From Cyclobacteriaceae bacterium (lineage in GTDB: Bacteria; Bacteroidota; Bacteroidia; Cytophagales; Cyclobacteriaceae): a DNA stretch of 64,000 nt. Below, in pieces: positions 7,900 through 16,819 of this stretch; the stretch's first letter is position 1; every line of letters starts with the position of its first letter. Below the pieces are notes generated by a model, which had not been told where the DNA came from, made no database searches, and saw only the letters and a list, made by a program, of their open reading frames with translations. The DNA is taken from the NCBI GenBank assembly GCA_020436165.1, contig JAGQYI010000029.1:1-64000 (forward strand). The letters are read 5' to 3'. The translations under genes were made by a program, and so were the position numbers.

Positions 7900-9819
7900 A
7901 TGAAGCGGATTGTAGTTTTACTCTTTGTTGGTCTTTTGTTTGGACCGGCTATTGCACAAACTAATAATTCAGAGCACATAATTTCCTACAATGTGGATAT
8001 TACGGTTAATAAGGACCGATCCATTGATGTAGTTGAGAAAATTAAAGTAAAAGCTCTTGGCTACACTATCAAACGGGGCATTTACAGAGAGATTCCCGTT
8101 ACGGCACGAGACGACAATGGCACCCTGCAAACCTATAATCTGGAAATAAAGGCAGTCCTTAAGGATGGTCTTTCTGAGCCCTTTCATGTTCAGGGAGGGA
8201 GCTATGATAAAACGATCTACATTGGAGACGCAGATACGTATCTTACGCCCGGAGACTACGAGTACACTATTGTGTACAATATGAGTGGGCAGGTGCGCTT
8301 TTTCGAGGCGTATGACGAGTTGTACTGGAACGTGACAGGTAATTTCTGGCAGTTTGTAATTGGAGAAGCATCTGCCACTGTAACCTTGCCTACAGAGGCT
8401 AAAATTCTGCAATCTTCGGCCTATACAGGAGGTTATGGAGAACAGGGAAGTGATGCTACTGTTACTAAGCTAAATGATCATACAATAAAATTTGCAACTA
8501 AAAAGCCCCTGTCTCCGCATTCCGGATTAACGATAGCCATTGGTTGGAATAAAGGCGTGATTCCTCCACCCACAGCAGAGGAATTGCGAGCGGTAGCTAT
8601 GCGTAAATACCAGGGAGCTATATATGGTGCCTTTGGTGTTCTCATTATTTTCCTATACCTGTTTTGGGCATGGAAACGCGTGGGTGTTGATCCTAAAGGT
8701 GGCGCCATAATACCCCGGTTTGAACCTCCTGGCGGATATTCACCGGCCGCGTGTCGCTATGTTATGCGCATGGGGTTTGATAATAAATCCTTTGCTTCAG
8801 CTCTGGTAAGTATGGCCGTTAAAGGGTATTTAAACATCGATAACACAAAAAAGAAATATAAGCTTAACAAGGTGGCAACTGATGAAACTGCTTTGAGTAA
8901 AGGGGAAAAGCAGGTGGGAAAAACCTTATTTACATCAAATACTACGCTTGAGGTAGATAATGACAATCATAGTAAATTTTCGAGTGCCATTTATGCACTT
9001 GAAAACAGCCTGAAGAATGAACTTGCCAAGGCGAATTTTAGTAAGAATGGAAAATGGATGGTTCCAGCCATTTTTATGGCTGTGGCCAATGTTGTTATAA
9101 TTTTGGTAAATACCGCCTACGATGTTAATCTAATGGTTCCTCTTGTTATAGGTTCCTTCTTTACATTATTTGCGGTGTTGTTTACTGCAGCAGCTGTAAA
9201 CTCAATAAGAAAGGCTAGTGGCTGGAAAGCCATTTTATCTACAGTCTTGAGTTTCTTACCATTTGCCATTTTTGTGGGTGCACCACTATTCATTCTGCAG
9301 CAATTGGAGCTGTTCGATGCAAAAGCAATCCTGGTTTTTATTCCTTATTTGGCTGTTTACATTGTAATGATTGTCCTTATTGTCGTTTTCTTCTATTTGA
9401 TTAAGGCCCCGACAGTAGCTGGAAGAAAAGTAATGGATGAGATTGAAGGTTTGAAAATGTACATGGAGGTGGCAGAAGAAAACAGGTTGAATATGCTTAA
9501 CCCACCTAAAGAAACGCCACAGCTTTTTGAAAAATTGCTTCCTTATGCCATTGCGCTGGATGTGGAGAACGAGTGGGGCAAACGTTTTGAAAGCATCCTG
9601 GCCAAAGCCATGGAAAGCAATGAATACAATCCTACCTGGTACACAGGCACCCGATATACATTTATGGACACCGCTGCACTAACATCCAGTTTGGGTAGGT
9701 CATTCTCATCTTCAGTAAGCTCGGCAAGCGTATCGCCACAAAGCTCAAGCAGCTCAGGCAGCAGTGGTGGTGGGTTCTCCGGAGGCGGAGGCGGAGGTGG
9801 AGGAGGCGGTGGCTGGTAA
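7900..9819 (+). CDS. DUF2207 membrane protein with Gly-rich C-terminus
   Basis: This 639-residue protein has a signal peptide (1-19), an extracytoplasmic DUF2207 beta domain (about 25-235), a membrane segment (about 240-258), and a central soluble region. Two or three more hydrophobic segments (about 387-435 and 448-505) and a cytoplasmic helical part follow. The tail is Ser-rich and ends in SGG repeats and a poly-Gly-Trp terminus. This end is typical of LemA-associated DUF2207/YgcG-like proteins. It is encoded 11 bases after lemA, and the two are likely to form one envelope complex. The biochemical function of the family is not established. Confidence 0.88.
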   Translation: MKRIVVLLFVGLLFGPAIAQTNNSEHIISYNVDITVNKDRSIDVVEKIKVKALGYTIKRGIYREIPVTARDDNGTLQTYNLEIKAVLKDGLSEPFHVQGGSYDKTIYIGDADTYLTPGDYEYTIVYNMSGQVRFFEAYDELYWNVTGNFWQFVIGEASATVTLPTEAKILQSSAYTGGYGEQGSDATVTKLNDHTIKFATKKPLSPHSGLTIAIGWNKGVIPPPTAEELRAVAMRKYQGAIYGAFGVLIIFLYLFWAWKRVGVDPKGGAIIPRFEPPGGYSPAACRYVMRMGFDNKSFASALVSMAVKGYLNIDNTKKKYKLNKVATDETALSKGEKQVGKTLFTSNTTLEVDNDNHSKFSSAIYALENSLKNELAKANFSKNGKWMVPAIFMAVANVVIILVNTAYDVNLMVPLVIGSFFTLFAVLFTAAAVNSIRKASGWKAILSTVLSFLPFAIFVGAPLFILQQLELFDAKAILVFIPYLAVYIVMIVLIVVFFYLIKAPTVAGRKVMDEIEGLKMYMEVAEENRLNMLNPPKETPQLFEKLLPYAIALDVENEWGKRFESILAKAMESNEYNPTWYTGTRYTFMDTAALTSSLGRSFSSSVSSASVSPQSSSSSGSSGGGFSGGGGGGGGGGGW

Positions 9820-9851
9820 CCAAAGCCACATTCTCTTCATGAACGCCTATA

Positions 9852-10490
9852 CTATTTTGAGTGTAATATATCTATCAGTACTGGCTTAAGCCCGCTAAAG
9901 AAGAACTCAACTGCTATTACCATTACAATTAGTCCCATAAGGCGCATCATTACATTATTGCCTGTTTCGCCAAGCAGTTTTATAATGCGAGATGAGCTGT
10001 AAAGTATGATATAGGTAAGCAGTAACACCAGGAAAACGACCAGAAGTAAAGTAGCCTTTTGAGCCACTGATTGCGCGTCTTCCATAAGCACGATGGCGTT
10101 AGTGATGGCCCCTGGTCCGCAGATCATGGGAATGGCCAGTGGTGTAATGGAGATATCGTTTACATACGATTTTACTTCCGATTCCTTCACTTTTACTTTG
10201 TTAAGGCGCGCCTGAAGCATGTCCATGCCCATCAAAAAGAAGATAACCCCGCCCACCATTCGGAAACTATTGACCGATATGCCAAAGAAATTAAACAGTA
10301 GCTGTCCCGAGAAAGCAAAAAACAGAACCGTTAAAAAGGCCACAATGGAAGCTTTACGAGCAGTTTGTGCTCGTTGCTTCTCACTTAGCTCGGCCGTCAT
10401 GGTCATAAATATGGGCATAGTACCCAAAGGATTGATCAGCGTAAAAAAGGAAGTAAAGGTCAGCAGACCAAAGGTGAACAGTTCGTGCAT
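9852..10490 (-). CDS. MarC/UPF0056 family membrane protein
   Basis: This 212-residue polytopic protein has about six hydrophobic segments and the MarC landmarks FFTLINPLGTMPIF near the N-terminus (about 15-28) and the central IPMICGPGAITNAI block (about 119-132). MarC proteins were once linked to multiple antibiotic resistance, but that link was withdrawn; their transport substrate is unknown. It follows the DHS-like gene on the minus strand after 6 bases, so it probably belongs to the same transcript as the polyamine genes. Confidence 0.88.
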   Translation of the reverse strand: MHELFTFGLLTFTSFFTLINPLGTMPIFMTMTAELSEKQRAQTARKASIVAFLTVLFFAFSGQLLFNFFGISVNSFRMVGGVIFFLMGMDMLQARLNKVKVKESEVKSYVNDISITPLAIPMICGPGAITNAIVLMEDAQSVAQKATLLLVVFLVLLLTYIILYSSSRIIKLLGETGNNVMMRLMGLIVMVIAVEFFFSGLKPVLIDILHSK

Positions 10491-10496
10491 TTTATG

Positions 10497-11465
10497 CTAC
10501 CAGTCTAGCAAGTAGGCGAAAATAAGCGGTGCCACAATTGTGGCATCCGATTCGATAATATACTTAGGCGTATCGATACCCAGCTTGCCCCATGTAATTT
10601 TTTCGTTGGGCACGGCACCCGAATACGAACCATAACTCGTAGTTGAATCAGATATCTGACAGAAATAGCTCCAGAAAGGAGTATCCGTTCTTTCCAGGTC
10701 CTGGTACAACATTGGCACTACGCAAATAGGGAAATCGCCTGCAATACCACCACCGATCTGGAAAAAACCGATGCCTTCTGTTCCAGCATTTTCTGTGTAC
10801 CAATCAGCAAGAAAAGTCATGTATTCAATACCTGATTTCATGGTGGTTGGCTTCAGCTCACCTTTAATGCAATAAGAAGCGAATATGTTTCCCATAGTGG
10901 AGTCTTCCCAGCCTGGTACAATAATGGGCAGGTTCTTTTGAGCCGCTGCCAGCATCCAGCTGTTCTTTGGGTCAATTTCATAGTATTGTTCCAATACCCC
11001 TGAAAGCAGCAATTTATACATGAATTCATGCGGGAAATAACGCTCGCCTTTTGCTTCAGCATCTTTCCAGATTTTATAGATATGCTTTTGCAGTCTACGG
11101 AATGCCTCTTCCTCAGGAATACAGGTATCTGTTACCCTGTTTAATCCGTTTTCAAGCAAATCCCATTCTTGCTGTGGAGTCAGGTCGCGGTAATTAGGAA
11201 CGCGTTTGTAATGCGAATGGGCTACCAGGTTCATCAGATCTTCTTCCAGATTGGCACCGGTGCAGGATATAATGTTTACCTTATCCTGCCGGATGATCTC
11301 TGCAAATGAAATACCCAGCTCAGCGGTACTCATGGCCCCTGCAAGAGTTACCATCATTTTTTTGCCTGCAGCAAGATGATCCTTGTATCCTTTGGCTGCA
11401 TCAACCAATGCAGCACTGTTAAAATGTTTGTAATGTTTGGTTATAAAATCGCTGATGTGGCCCAT
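10497..11465 (-). CDS. Deoxyhypusine synthase-like enzyme
   Basis: This 322-residue protein belongs to the DHS fold family (NAD-dependent aminobutyl transfer). It has the NAD-site block TLAGAMSTAELG (40-51), SCTGANLEEDL (67-77), GGGIAGDFP (238-246), and SGAVPNEKITWGKL (282-295), where K294 aligns with the covalent active-site lysine of human DHS (K329, SWGKI). Bacteria have no eIF5A, so the aminobutyl acceptor must be something other than the eukaryotic protein, for example a diamine. Where human DHS has a His pair after GGG, this protein has GDF, which also argues for a changed substrate. It lies 25 bases after the decarboxylase gene and 6 before marC. Confidence 0.85.
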   Translation of the reverse strand: MGHISDFITKHYKHFNSAALVDAAKGYKDHLAAGKKMMVTLAGAMSTAELGISFAEIIRQDKVNIISCTGANLEEDLMNLVAHSHYKRVPNYRDLTPQQEWDLLENGLNRVTDTCIPEEEAFRRLQKHIYKIWKDAEAKGERYFPHEFMYKLLLSGVLEQYYEIDPKNSWMLAAAQKNLPIIVPGWEDSTMGNIFASYCIKGELKPTTMKSGIEYMTFLADWYTENAGTEGIGFFQIGGGIAGDFPICVVPMLYQDLERTDTPFWSYFCQISDSTTSYGSYSGAVPNEKITWGKLGIDTPKYIIESDATIVAPLIFAYLLDW

Positions 11466-11490
11466 CGTATTAATTTTTTATGTCTGTTAC

Positions 11491-12897
11491 TTATTTGGTA
11501 TAGCCCAAAATGTTAAACATTTCGCTTACCGATTGTTCGTTTCTATACAGGTAATCTATGAAATTACCTTTTTCATCCCGGTCAATAATTACATGTTTTG
11601 GTGCAGGTATCAGGCAATGCTTGATGCCTCCGTATCCACTTATAGAATCCTGATAAGCTCCGGTATGGAAGAACCCTACATAAAGTGGTTCCTTATCCGA
11701 ATTCTTGAACATTGGCAGCAATACTTCCTGGTTCAGATCTTCTGAATTGTAATAATCTGAGTGGTCACAGCTTATACCTCCTATATTAACACGTGTGTAT
11801 TCGTTGTTCCATTTATTTACGGGCAGCAAAATAAATTTTTCATGGATTGACCACGCATCGGGAATGGTATTCATCAGGCTGTTGTTGATAATGTACCACA
11901 ACTCAGTATCATTTTGCTGTTTTTGTTCCAACACTTCAAAAACAATAGCGCTGCTTTCGCCAACGGTAAACTTTCCGAATTCCGTATAAATATCCGGGTC
12001 GGGGATGTTGCCCTGGGCACATGCTTCTTTGATATTGCTAACAATTTCGTTGATCATGTACTCATAATTGTATTCAAACCCAAGATGGTTTCGTATTGGA
12101 AAGCCACCTCCCAGGTTGAAGGAATCCAGAAATGGAGCTGTTTTTTTCAGCTCAACATATAACTTAAGCGCTTTCTGAAATTCGCCCCAATAGTAAAGGC
12201 TATCCTTAATTCCAGAATCTACAAAGAAGTGGAACATTTTGAGTTCCAGATTATCCTTCTCTTTAATGAACTCATTGTAGAACTTAATTACCTCGTTGTG
12301 AGGTATACCAAGCCTTGAGGTGTAGTAGGCAGATTGTGGTTCTTCAACAATTGCCATACGAATTCCAATTTTAAGCTTTCTATCGCCTGCCAGAGAGAGT
12401 ATGCGGTGAAGCTCACGTTCACTATCCAAAATAATTATGGAGTTTTTGAACCCTGAATCCTGAAGCTCCAGTATCTTTTTGATGTATTCATCGGTTTTGT
12501 AACCGTTATGGATCAATGAAATATTGGTATTGATCTTTTTTTCCTTAAGCAGGTACTGGATCAAGTCTATATCAAACGCGGAGGAAGTTTCGAGATTTAC
12601 CTTGTGCTTTAGTGCCGCTTCCACAATATGATGAAAGTGGTTGCACTTGGTGCAATAGCAGAAATGATACTTTCCTGCATAGTTATTATTTCTTATTGCT
12701 CTGTTAAAAAGGTTTCTCGACTTTTTTATCTGATCTCCAATTTTTGGAAGATACACCAGATTGAAAGGAGTGCCGTACTTTTCAATTAAGTATTTAAGAG
12801 ATATGCCATGAAATGTCAGGTAATTGTCTCTAAGGTCAAAACCTTCTTGCGGAAAGTAATAACTCTGCTCTACAAGGTCAAAATAGGAATTTTTCAT
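11491..12897 (-). CDS. Fold-III PLP decarboxylase, probable arginine decarboxylase
   Basis: This 468-residue alanine-racemase-fold PLP decarboxylase has the probable PLP lysine at K84 in an unusual context (CYCTKCN instead of YAVKAN). It also has a degenerate His motif (HFFVDSG), the phosphate-binding LGGGFPI, a TEFGKF block where the family has EPGR, an SCDHSDYY motif equivalent to the CDSxD substrate site, and HTGAYQ near the C-terminus. This Bacteroidota clade is generally annotated as arginine decarboxylase, making agmatine. The genetic link to the DHS-like enzyme supports a polyamine role. No agmatinase gene lies between them. Substrate assignment is inferred, since ornithine or a carboxylated polyamine cannot be excluded. 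Confidence 0.75.
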   Translation of the reverse strand: MKNSYFDLVEQSYYFPQEGFDLRDNYLTFHGISLKYLIEKYGTPFNLVYLPKIGDQIKKSRNLFNRAIRNNNYAGKYHFCYCTKCNHFHHIVEAALKHKVNLETSSAFDIDLIQYLLKEKKINTNISLIHNGYKTDEYIKKILELQDSGFKNSIIILDSERELHRILSLAGDRKLKIGIRMAIVEEPQSAYYTSRLGIPHNEVIKFYNEFIKEKDNLELKMFHFFVDSGIKDSLYYWGEFQKALKLYVELKKTAPFLDSFNLGGGFPIRNHLGFEYNYEYMINEIVSNIKEACAQGNIPDPDIYTEFGKFTVGESSAIVFEVLEQKQQNDTELWYIINNSLMNTIPDAWSIHEKFILLPVNKWNNEYTRVNIGGISCDHSDYYNSEDLNQEVLLPMFKNSDKEPLYVGFFHTGAYQDSISGYGGIKHCLIPAPKHVIIDRDEKGNFIDYLYRNEQSVSEMFNILGYTK

Positions 12898-12970
12898 TCT
12901 GTAATGAAAACATAAATCGGTTGTTGGTAACTAAAGGAATTATTTCTCAATTTAAATTTAAAACGAGGAG

Positions 12971-12978
12971 CAAAAATA
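12971..12978 (-). promoter_or_regulatory. Bacteroidota -7 promoter box (decarboxylase operon)
   Basis: On the minus strand this reads TATTTTTG, a perfect TAnnTTTG box about 74 bases before the decarboxylase ATG. The resulting leader would be about 65 bases. Confidence 0.45.
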
Positions 12979-13068
12979 AGAACTAAACCTTTTTTATAAA
13001 GAAATACACGACTTTAAAATATTTATTTTTTAACCGGTTTTTTTGAGCACATTGAGTTACTCCTTATT

Positions 13069-13155
13069 TATTTTTGGCCAAATGGGTAAAAAATATACGA
13101 AAATCCTTGGTTTATAATTTTACCCCTTCTATTTTTGGACAAATGGGTAAAAAAT
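13069..13155 (+). repeat. Twin 26-bp direct repeat over the tetR promoter and start
   Basis: Bases 13069-13094 and 13130-13155 are identical except for one position (C at 13078 against A at 13139). Each copy begins with a perfect Bacteroidota -7 box TATTTTTG and contains ATGGGTAAAAAAT. In the second copy this ATG is the start of the TetR gene. The copies are 61 bases apart. The repeat therefore duplicates both a promoter element and the translation-initiation region. Confidence 0.8.
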
Positions 13156-13745
13156 CAGATATCACCCGGGCCAAAATCATTGAAACAGCAAGAGCGCTTT
13201 TTCTTGAAAAAGGCTTTGATGGCCTTAAGATGCAGGAACTGGCCGACAGGGCAGGGATGAACAAAGGTCTTTTACATTACTACTTTAAATCGAAAGAAGT
13301 ATTGTTCAGAGCCATTTTTAGTGAAGCGTTCGAAAGTTTGTTTGCTGGGGTAATGGAAACCTTGATGTCTGATTTGGACCTTGAGCCCAAACTACACCGG
13401 TTGGTGGATGTTTATTTTGATAAGTTGGTAGCGAATCCCGGTTTGCCCATCTTCATTTTATCCGAAATTCATAAAAGTCCATCTTTGGAAGGTCTGCCTG
13501 ATGTTCGCAACAATGTTCCGATTATCATGAGCATGCTCCACGAAAATATTGGCAAGAACAAGGATATTTCCATGCCCCAGGTATTTAATCTTTTGTTTAC
13601 CGTTATATCCCTTTCGGTATTCCCCTTTGCAGCGAGGCCTTTGCTTACACATCTTATGCCTCCCGAAGTAACCTTTGAGGGGTTTGTGGTTCAGCGTAAA
13701 GCATATGTTAAAAAAGTTGTATCTCAGTTAATTGAGGAATTATGA
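13143..13745 (+). CDS. TetR family transcriptional regulator
   Basis: Starting at ATG 13143 gives 200 residues, with the TetR HTH at about 8-55 (TRAKIIETARALFLEKGF ... LADRAGMNKGLLHYYFKSKE). A TTG at 13074 would add 23 residues, but the ATG gives the family's usual N-terminus. The gene heads the efflux operon, and its stop overlaps the tolC-like start (ATGA at 13742-13745). It probably senses a substrate of the pump and autorepresses the operon, in the manner of CecR on ybhGFSR. The start lies inside a duplicated promoter-like segment (13069-13155). Confidence 0.9.
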   Translation: MGKKSDITRAKIIETARALFLEKGFDGLKMQELADRAGMNKGLLHYYFKSKEVLFRAIFSEAFESLFAGVMETLMSDLDLEPKLHRLVDVYFDKLVANPGLPIFILSEIHKSPSLEGLPDVRNNVPIIMSMLHENIGKNKDISMPQVFNLLFTVISLSVFPFAARPLLTHLMPPEVTFEGFVVQRKAYVKKVVSQLIEEL

Positions 13746-14989
13746 ATAAAATAAAGTTACTAGTAGGAATATCTCTGTTTGCATTTTCTGCCGCTGCGCA
13801 GAACACGCTAACACTGGACAACTGCATAAATGCAGCCTACGCACATTTGCAATTTGATGAGCAGAGTAAGTTGTTGAATGACGGCAGAACCTATGCAATG
13901 GATGGGAGCAATTATTTGAACCTTCCGTCTTTGCAATTGGATGGCAATGCCACTATTCAGAATGAACAGATTGGCTTTGCATTGCCTAATACTCCTGAAG
14001 CTCCATTAAACTTTAATCGGCTATTGATCAACTTCAATCAGGCCATTTACAATGGAAACATTACTGCCAAAAAGAAACTGATCGATTCGCTTTCGTATGA
14101 CGAGCAGCAGCAGGCGCTTGAGATTGATAAAATAAAGGTCAAATCGCAGGTAATTGGGGTCTATGCCACGTTGCTGGTGGTTCGAACCAACAAGGATATT
14201 TTGCAAGGCCATGTGAAGGTACTGGACAAAAAGTACAACCAGCTACAGGGTGCTGTGGAAGCGGGTGCAGCCACTTCATCCAAATTACAGGTGTTGGAGG
14301 CAGAACGTTTGAAACTGCAACAAAAGGTGGATGAGCTTTCCTACACGGAACACACACTTGTAAAAACTTTGGGTAACTACATGGGAACAGAGCTTGCTGA
14401 TGATGTTTCGCTGGAAATGCCAACCCCTCAAATGGATGTGGAAGGAGCGTTAAATCGGCCCGAGCTTTCCTTAATCGATACTAAAATGGAAGGACTGGAA
14501 GCCAGGGAAGACCTCTTAGCTGCTGCAAGATTGCCTTACGTGGGAGTATTTGGAAACGTTGGATTGGGTTATCCCGGCTACAATATTTTCGATAATACCA
14601 TCCGGCCAATGATATTGGGCGGAATAGCCGTTAAGTGGAATATCTGGGACTGGAACAAAACAAAGAACGAAAAAGCGCAATTGGTGGTTGGCAGGTCCGT
14701 TTTGCAGCAGCAGCGTGACCGCACCGAACTGGTATTTGAGCGAGAGCTTATCAAGCAGCAGTCGGAGATTGAAAAATATCAAAAGCTGATGACTTCGGAT
14801 GATGCCATTATTGAAGCACAGAGCAAGGTTTCTACCAGCATGTCTTCGGAGCTTACAAACGGTACTGCTACAGCATCGGATTACACAGCTCAGTTGAACG
14901 ATGAATCATCTGCCAAACTAAATAAGGAATTACACAAGATACAGCTTATGCTGGCCATACTTACTTACAACACATTAAAAGGAAACTAA
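13742..14989 (+). CDS. TolC-family outer-membrane efflux protein
   Basis: This 415-residue protein has a signal peptide (1-19, ending SAAAQ), then the outer-membrane efflux (OEP) fold with long amphipathic helices rich in Gln and Lys (about 100-215 and 320-400). It is the outer-membrane channel of the tripartite exporter encoded downstream. It overlaps tetR by 4 bases and is followed after one base by the adaptor gene. The length is in the normal range for the family. Confidence 0.88.
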   Translation: MNKIKLLVGISLFAFSAAAQNTLTLDNCINAAYAHLQFDEQSKLLNDGRTYAMDGSNYLNLPSLQLDGNATIQNEQIGFALPNTPEAPLNFNRLLINFNQAIYNGNITAKKKLIDSLSYDEQQQALEIDKIKVKSQVIGVYATLLVVRTNKDILQGHVKVLDKKYNQLQGAVEAGAATSSKLQVLEAERLKLQQKVDELSYTEHTLVKTLGNYMGTELADDVSLEMPTPQMDVEGALNRPELSLIDTKMEGLEAREDLLAAARLPYVGVFGNVGLGYPGYNIFDNTIRPMILGGIAVKWNIWDWNKTKNEKAQLVVGRSVLQQQRDRTELVFERELIKQQSEIEKYQKLMTSDDAIIEAQSKVSTSMSSELTNGTATASDYTAQLNDESSAKLNKELHKIQLMLAILTYNTLKGN

Positions 14990-14990
14990 T

Positions 14991-15920
14991 ATGAAAACAT
15001 ATATAAAAGACATGAACTCTAAACTGATACAAGCCGGCAAGCTGGGATTCATGCTGTTGGCCACCTTCTTCGCATTGTCTTCCTGCAAGAATGATGACGA
15101 TGCATCAGATGCCTACGGCAATTTCGATGTGGACGAAACAGTTATTTCAGCTGAATCGGCCGGTGAATTGCTCGCTTTTACCGTTCATGAAGGGCAGGTG
15201 CTCAAGGCCAGACAGGTGGTGGGAGCTATCGACTCCACCGATTTATTGCTGTCAAGAGCCGAGATAGAATCGAACCGTCAAAGCGCTAGAGCAAAGCTAA
15301 CTTCTATTAATGCAGAAATTCAGGTACTGAACACCCAGCTTAAAACTGTTGAAGTTGAGTATAAGCGGGTGCTCAAGCTATTAAAATCGGATGCTGCTAC
15401 AGAGAAACAAAAGGACGATATAGAAGGCAGCATAGAATTGATAAAATCGAAGATAACAGCTGCCAATGCGCAGAAGCCTGCCGTGCAGGCACAACTCGAT
15501 GTTATTGAAGCCAATGTGGCCAAAATCAATAATCAGCTAAGCAAATGCACCATCGTGAACCCTGTTGAAGGAACTGTGCTTACCAAACTGGTAGAGCCTC
15601 ACGAGCTGGTGGCCCCCGGAAAACCTTTGTACAAAATTGCCAATATCAACAATGTGTATTTAAAAGCCTATGTAACAGGTACCCAGGTTTCAGGCCTAAA
15701 AATCGGGCAATCTGTTTCGGTTATACTGGATCAACCCGATGGTGGACTTCGTACCATTAAAGGCACCATTCGCTGGATATCGGACCAGGCCGAGTTTACC
15801 CCTAAAATGATACAAACCCGTGACGAGCGTACCTCGCTGGTGTATGCCATTAAAGTGGCAGTGCCAAATGACGGAACAGTGAAAATAGGCATGCCGGGCG
15901 AAGTGAAATTTGGCGAATGA
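14991..15920 (+). CDS. HlyD/YbhG-like periplasmic adaptor lipoprotein
   Basis: This 309-residue membrane-fusion protein has an N-terminal lipoprotein signal with lipobox LSSC (about residues 29-32), so it is probably lipid-anchored. It continues with a biotinyl-lipoyl-like half motif, a coiled-coil hairpin (about 80-185) and a beta-barrel domain (about 195-300). It bridges the ABC permeases and the TolC-like channel. An alternative start is Met8 at 15012. The end overlaps the first ATPase gene by four bases. Confidence 0.88.
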   Translation: MKTYIKDMNSKLIQAGKLGFMLLATFFALSSCKNDDDASDAYGNFDVDETVISAESAGELLAFTVHEGQVLKARQVVGAIDSTDLLLSRAEIESNRQSARAKLTSINAEIQVLNTQLKTVEVEYKRVLKLLKSDAATEKQKDDIEGSIELIKSKITAANAQKPAVQAQLDVIEANVAKINNQLSKCTIVNPVEGTVLTKLVEPHELVAPGKPLYKIANINNVYLKAYVTGTQVSGLKIGQSVSVILDQPDGGLRTIKGTIRWISDQAEFTPKMIQTRDERTSLVYAIKVAVPNDGTVKIGMPGEVKFGE

Positions 15921-16819
15921 TCGAATTCAGTAACATATCGAAAAGCTACGGCTCGGTGCAAGCGGTAGAGCATATTAACCTCAAGGTAGAAAAAGGAGAG
16001 TTGTTTGGCCTAATAGGCCCGGATGGTGCCGGTAAAACTACTTTGATACGTATGTTAACCACCCTGCTTCTGGCCGATGAAGGTAATGTGCTTTTCAGTG
16101 GTAAGGATGTGGTGAAAGATTACCTCTACGTTCGAAATAATGTAGGCTATATGCCAGGTACTTTTTCACTCTACCAGGACCTTTCAGTGGAAGAAAACCT
16201 GAACTTCTTTGCCACCGCTTTTGGAACAACGGTAAAAGCAAATTATCACCTGATCGAACCGATCTATGTGCAGTTGGAACCCTTCAAAAAGCGAAGGGCA
16301 GGAGCGCTTTCAGGAGGTATGAAGCAAAAGCTCGCGCTTTGCTGCGCGCTTATTCATAAGCCGGAAATACTGGTGTTGGACGAGCCCACCACAGGTGTGG
16401 ATGCGGTGTCACGAAAGGAATTCTGGGAAATGCTGCAAGGGTTAAAGGCCGAAGGCTTAACCATTTTTGTGTCCACGCCCTATATGGACGAAGCCACCAT
16501 GTGCGATCGCATCGCCCTCATTCAGGATGGTCATATTCTGGATACCGATACACCCACGGGCATTGTAGCAAAGTTCAATTACACACTGTTGGCGCTCACC
16601 GGCAAATACAAGCAAGAGACTATTGAATTGCTGCGTTCCATGGAGCAGGTAAAAAATGCATTTCCGTTTGGTGATTCCATTCATATTACGCTCAGAAACG
16701 GATATTCAGTGAAAGAGATTGAAGGGTTGTTGCAGAAAAATTCTGTGGCTTACGAAAAGCTTGAACCGGCAAAGCCGGTAATTGAGGATTGTTTTATGGA
16801 TTTAATGACTTCGCACTAA
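15917..16819 (+). CDS. ABC transporter ATPase 1 (YbhF N-terminal half-like)
   Basis: This 300-residue nucleotide-binding protein has Walker A GPDGAGKTT (about 34-42), a canonical-type signature LSGGMKQK, and Walker B with LVLDEPTTGVD. At the H-loop it reads STPYMDEA, so the switch histidine is a proline. In E. coli the two ATPase halves of this exporter are fused in one protein (YbhF); here they are two genes joined by a TAATG overlap. The adaptor and permease genes flank them in the same operon. Confidence 0.9.
   Translation: MIEFSNISKSYGSVQAVEHINLKVEKGELFGLIGPDGAGKTTLIRMLTTLLLADEGNVLFSGKDVVKDYLYVRNNVGYMPGTFSLYQDLSVEENLNFFATAFGTTVKANYHLIEPIYVQLEPFKKRRAGALSGGMKQKLALCCALIHKPEILVLDEPTTGVDAVSRKEFWEMLQGLKAEGLTIFVSTPYMDEATMCDRIALIQDGHILDTDTPTGIVAKFNYTLLALTGKYKQETIELLRSMEQVKNAFPFGDSIHITLRNGYSVKEIEGLLQKNSVAYEKLEPAKPVIEDCFMDLMTSH

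Noticed and set aside
13074-13142. TTG start for the TetR gene 23 codons upstream
   Set aside because: The ATG at 13143 gives the standard TetR N-terminus; the extra residues have no family match and come from the duplicated segment.
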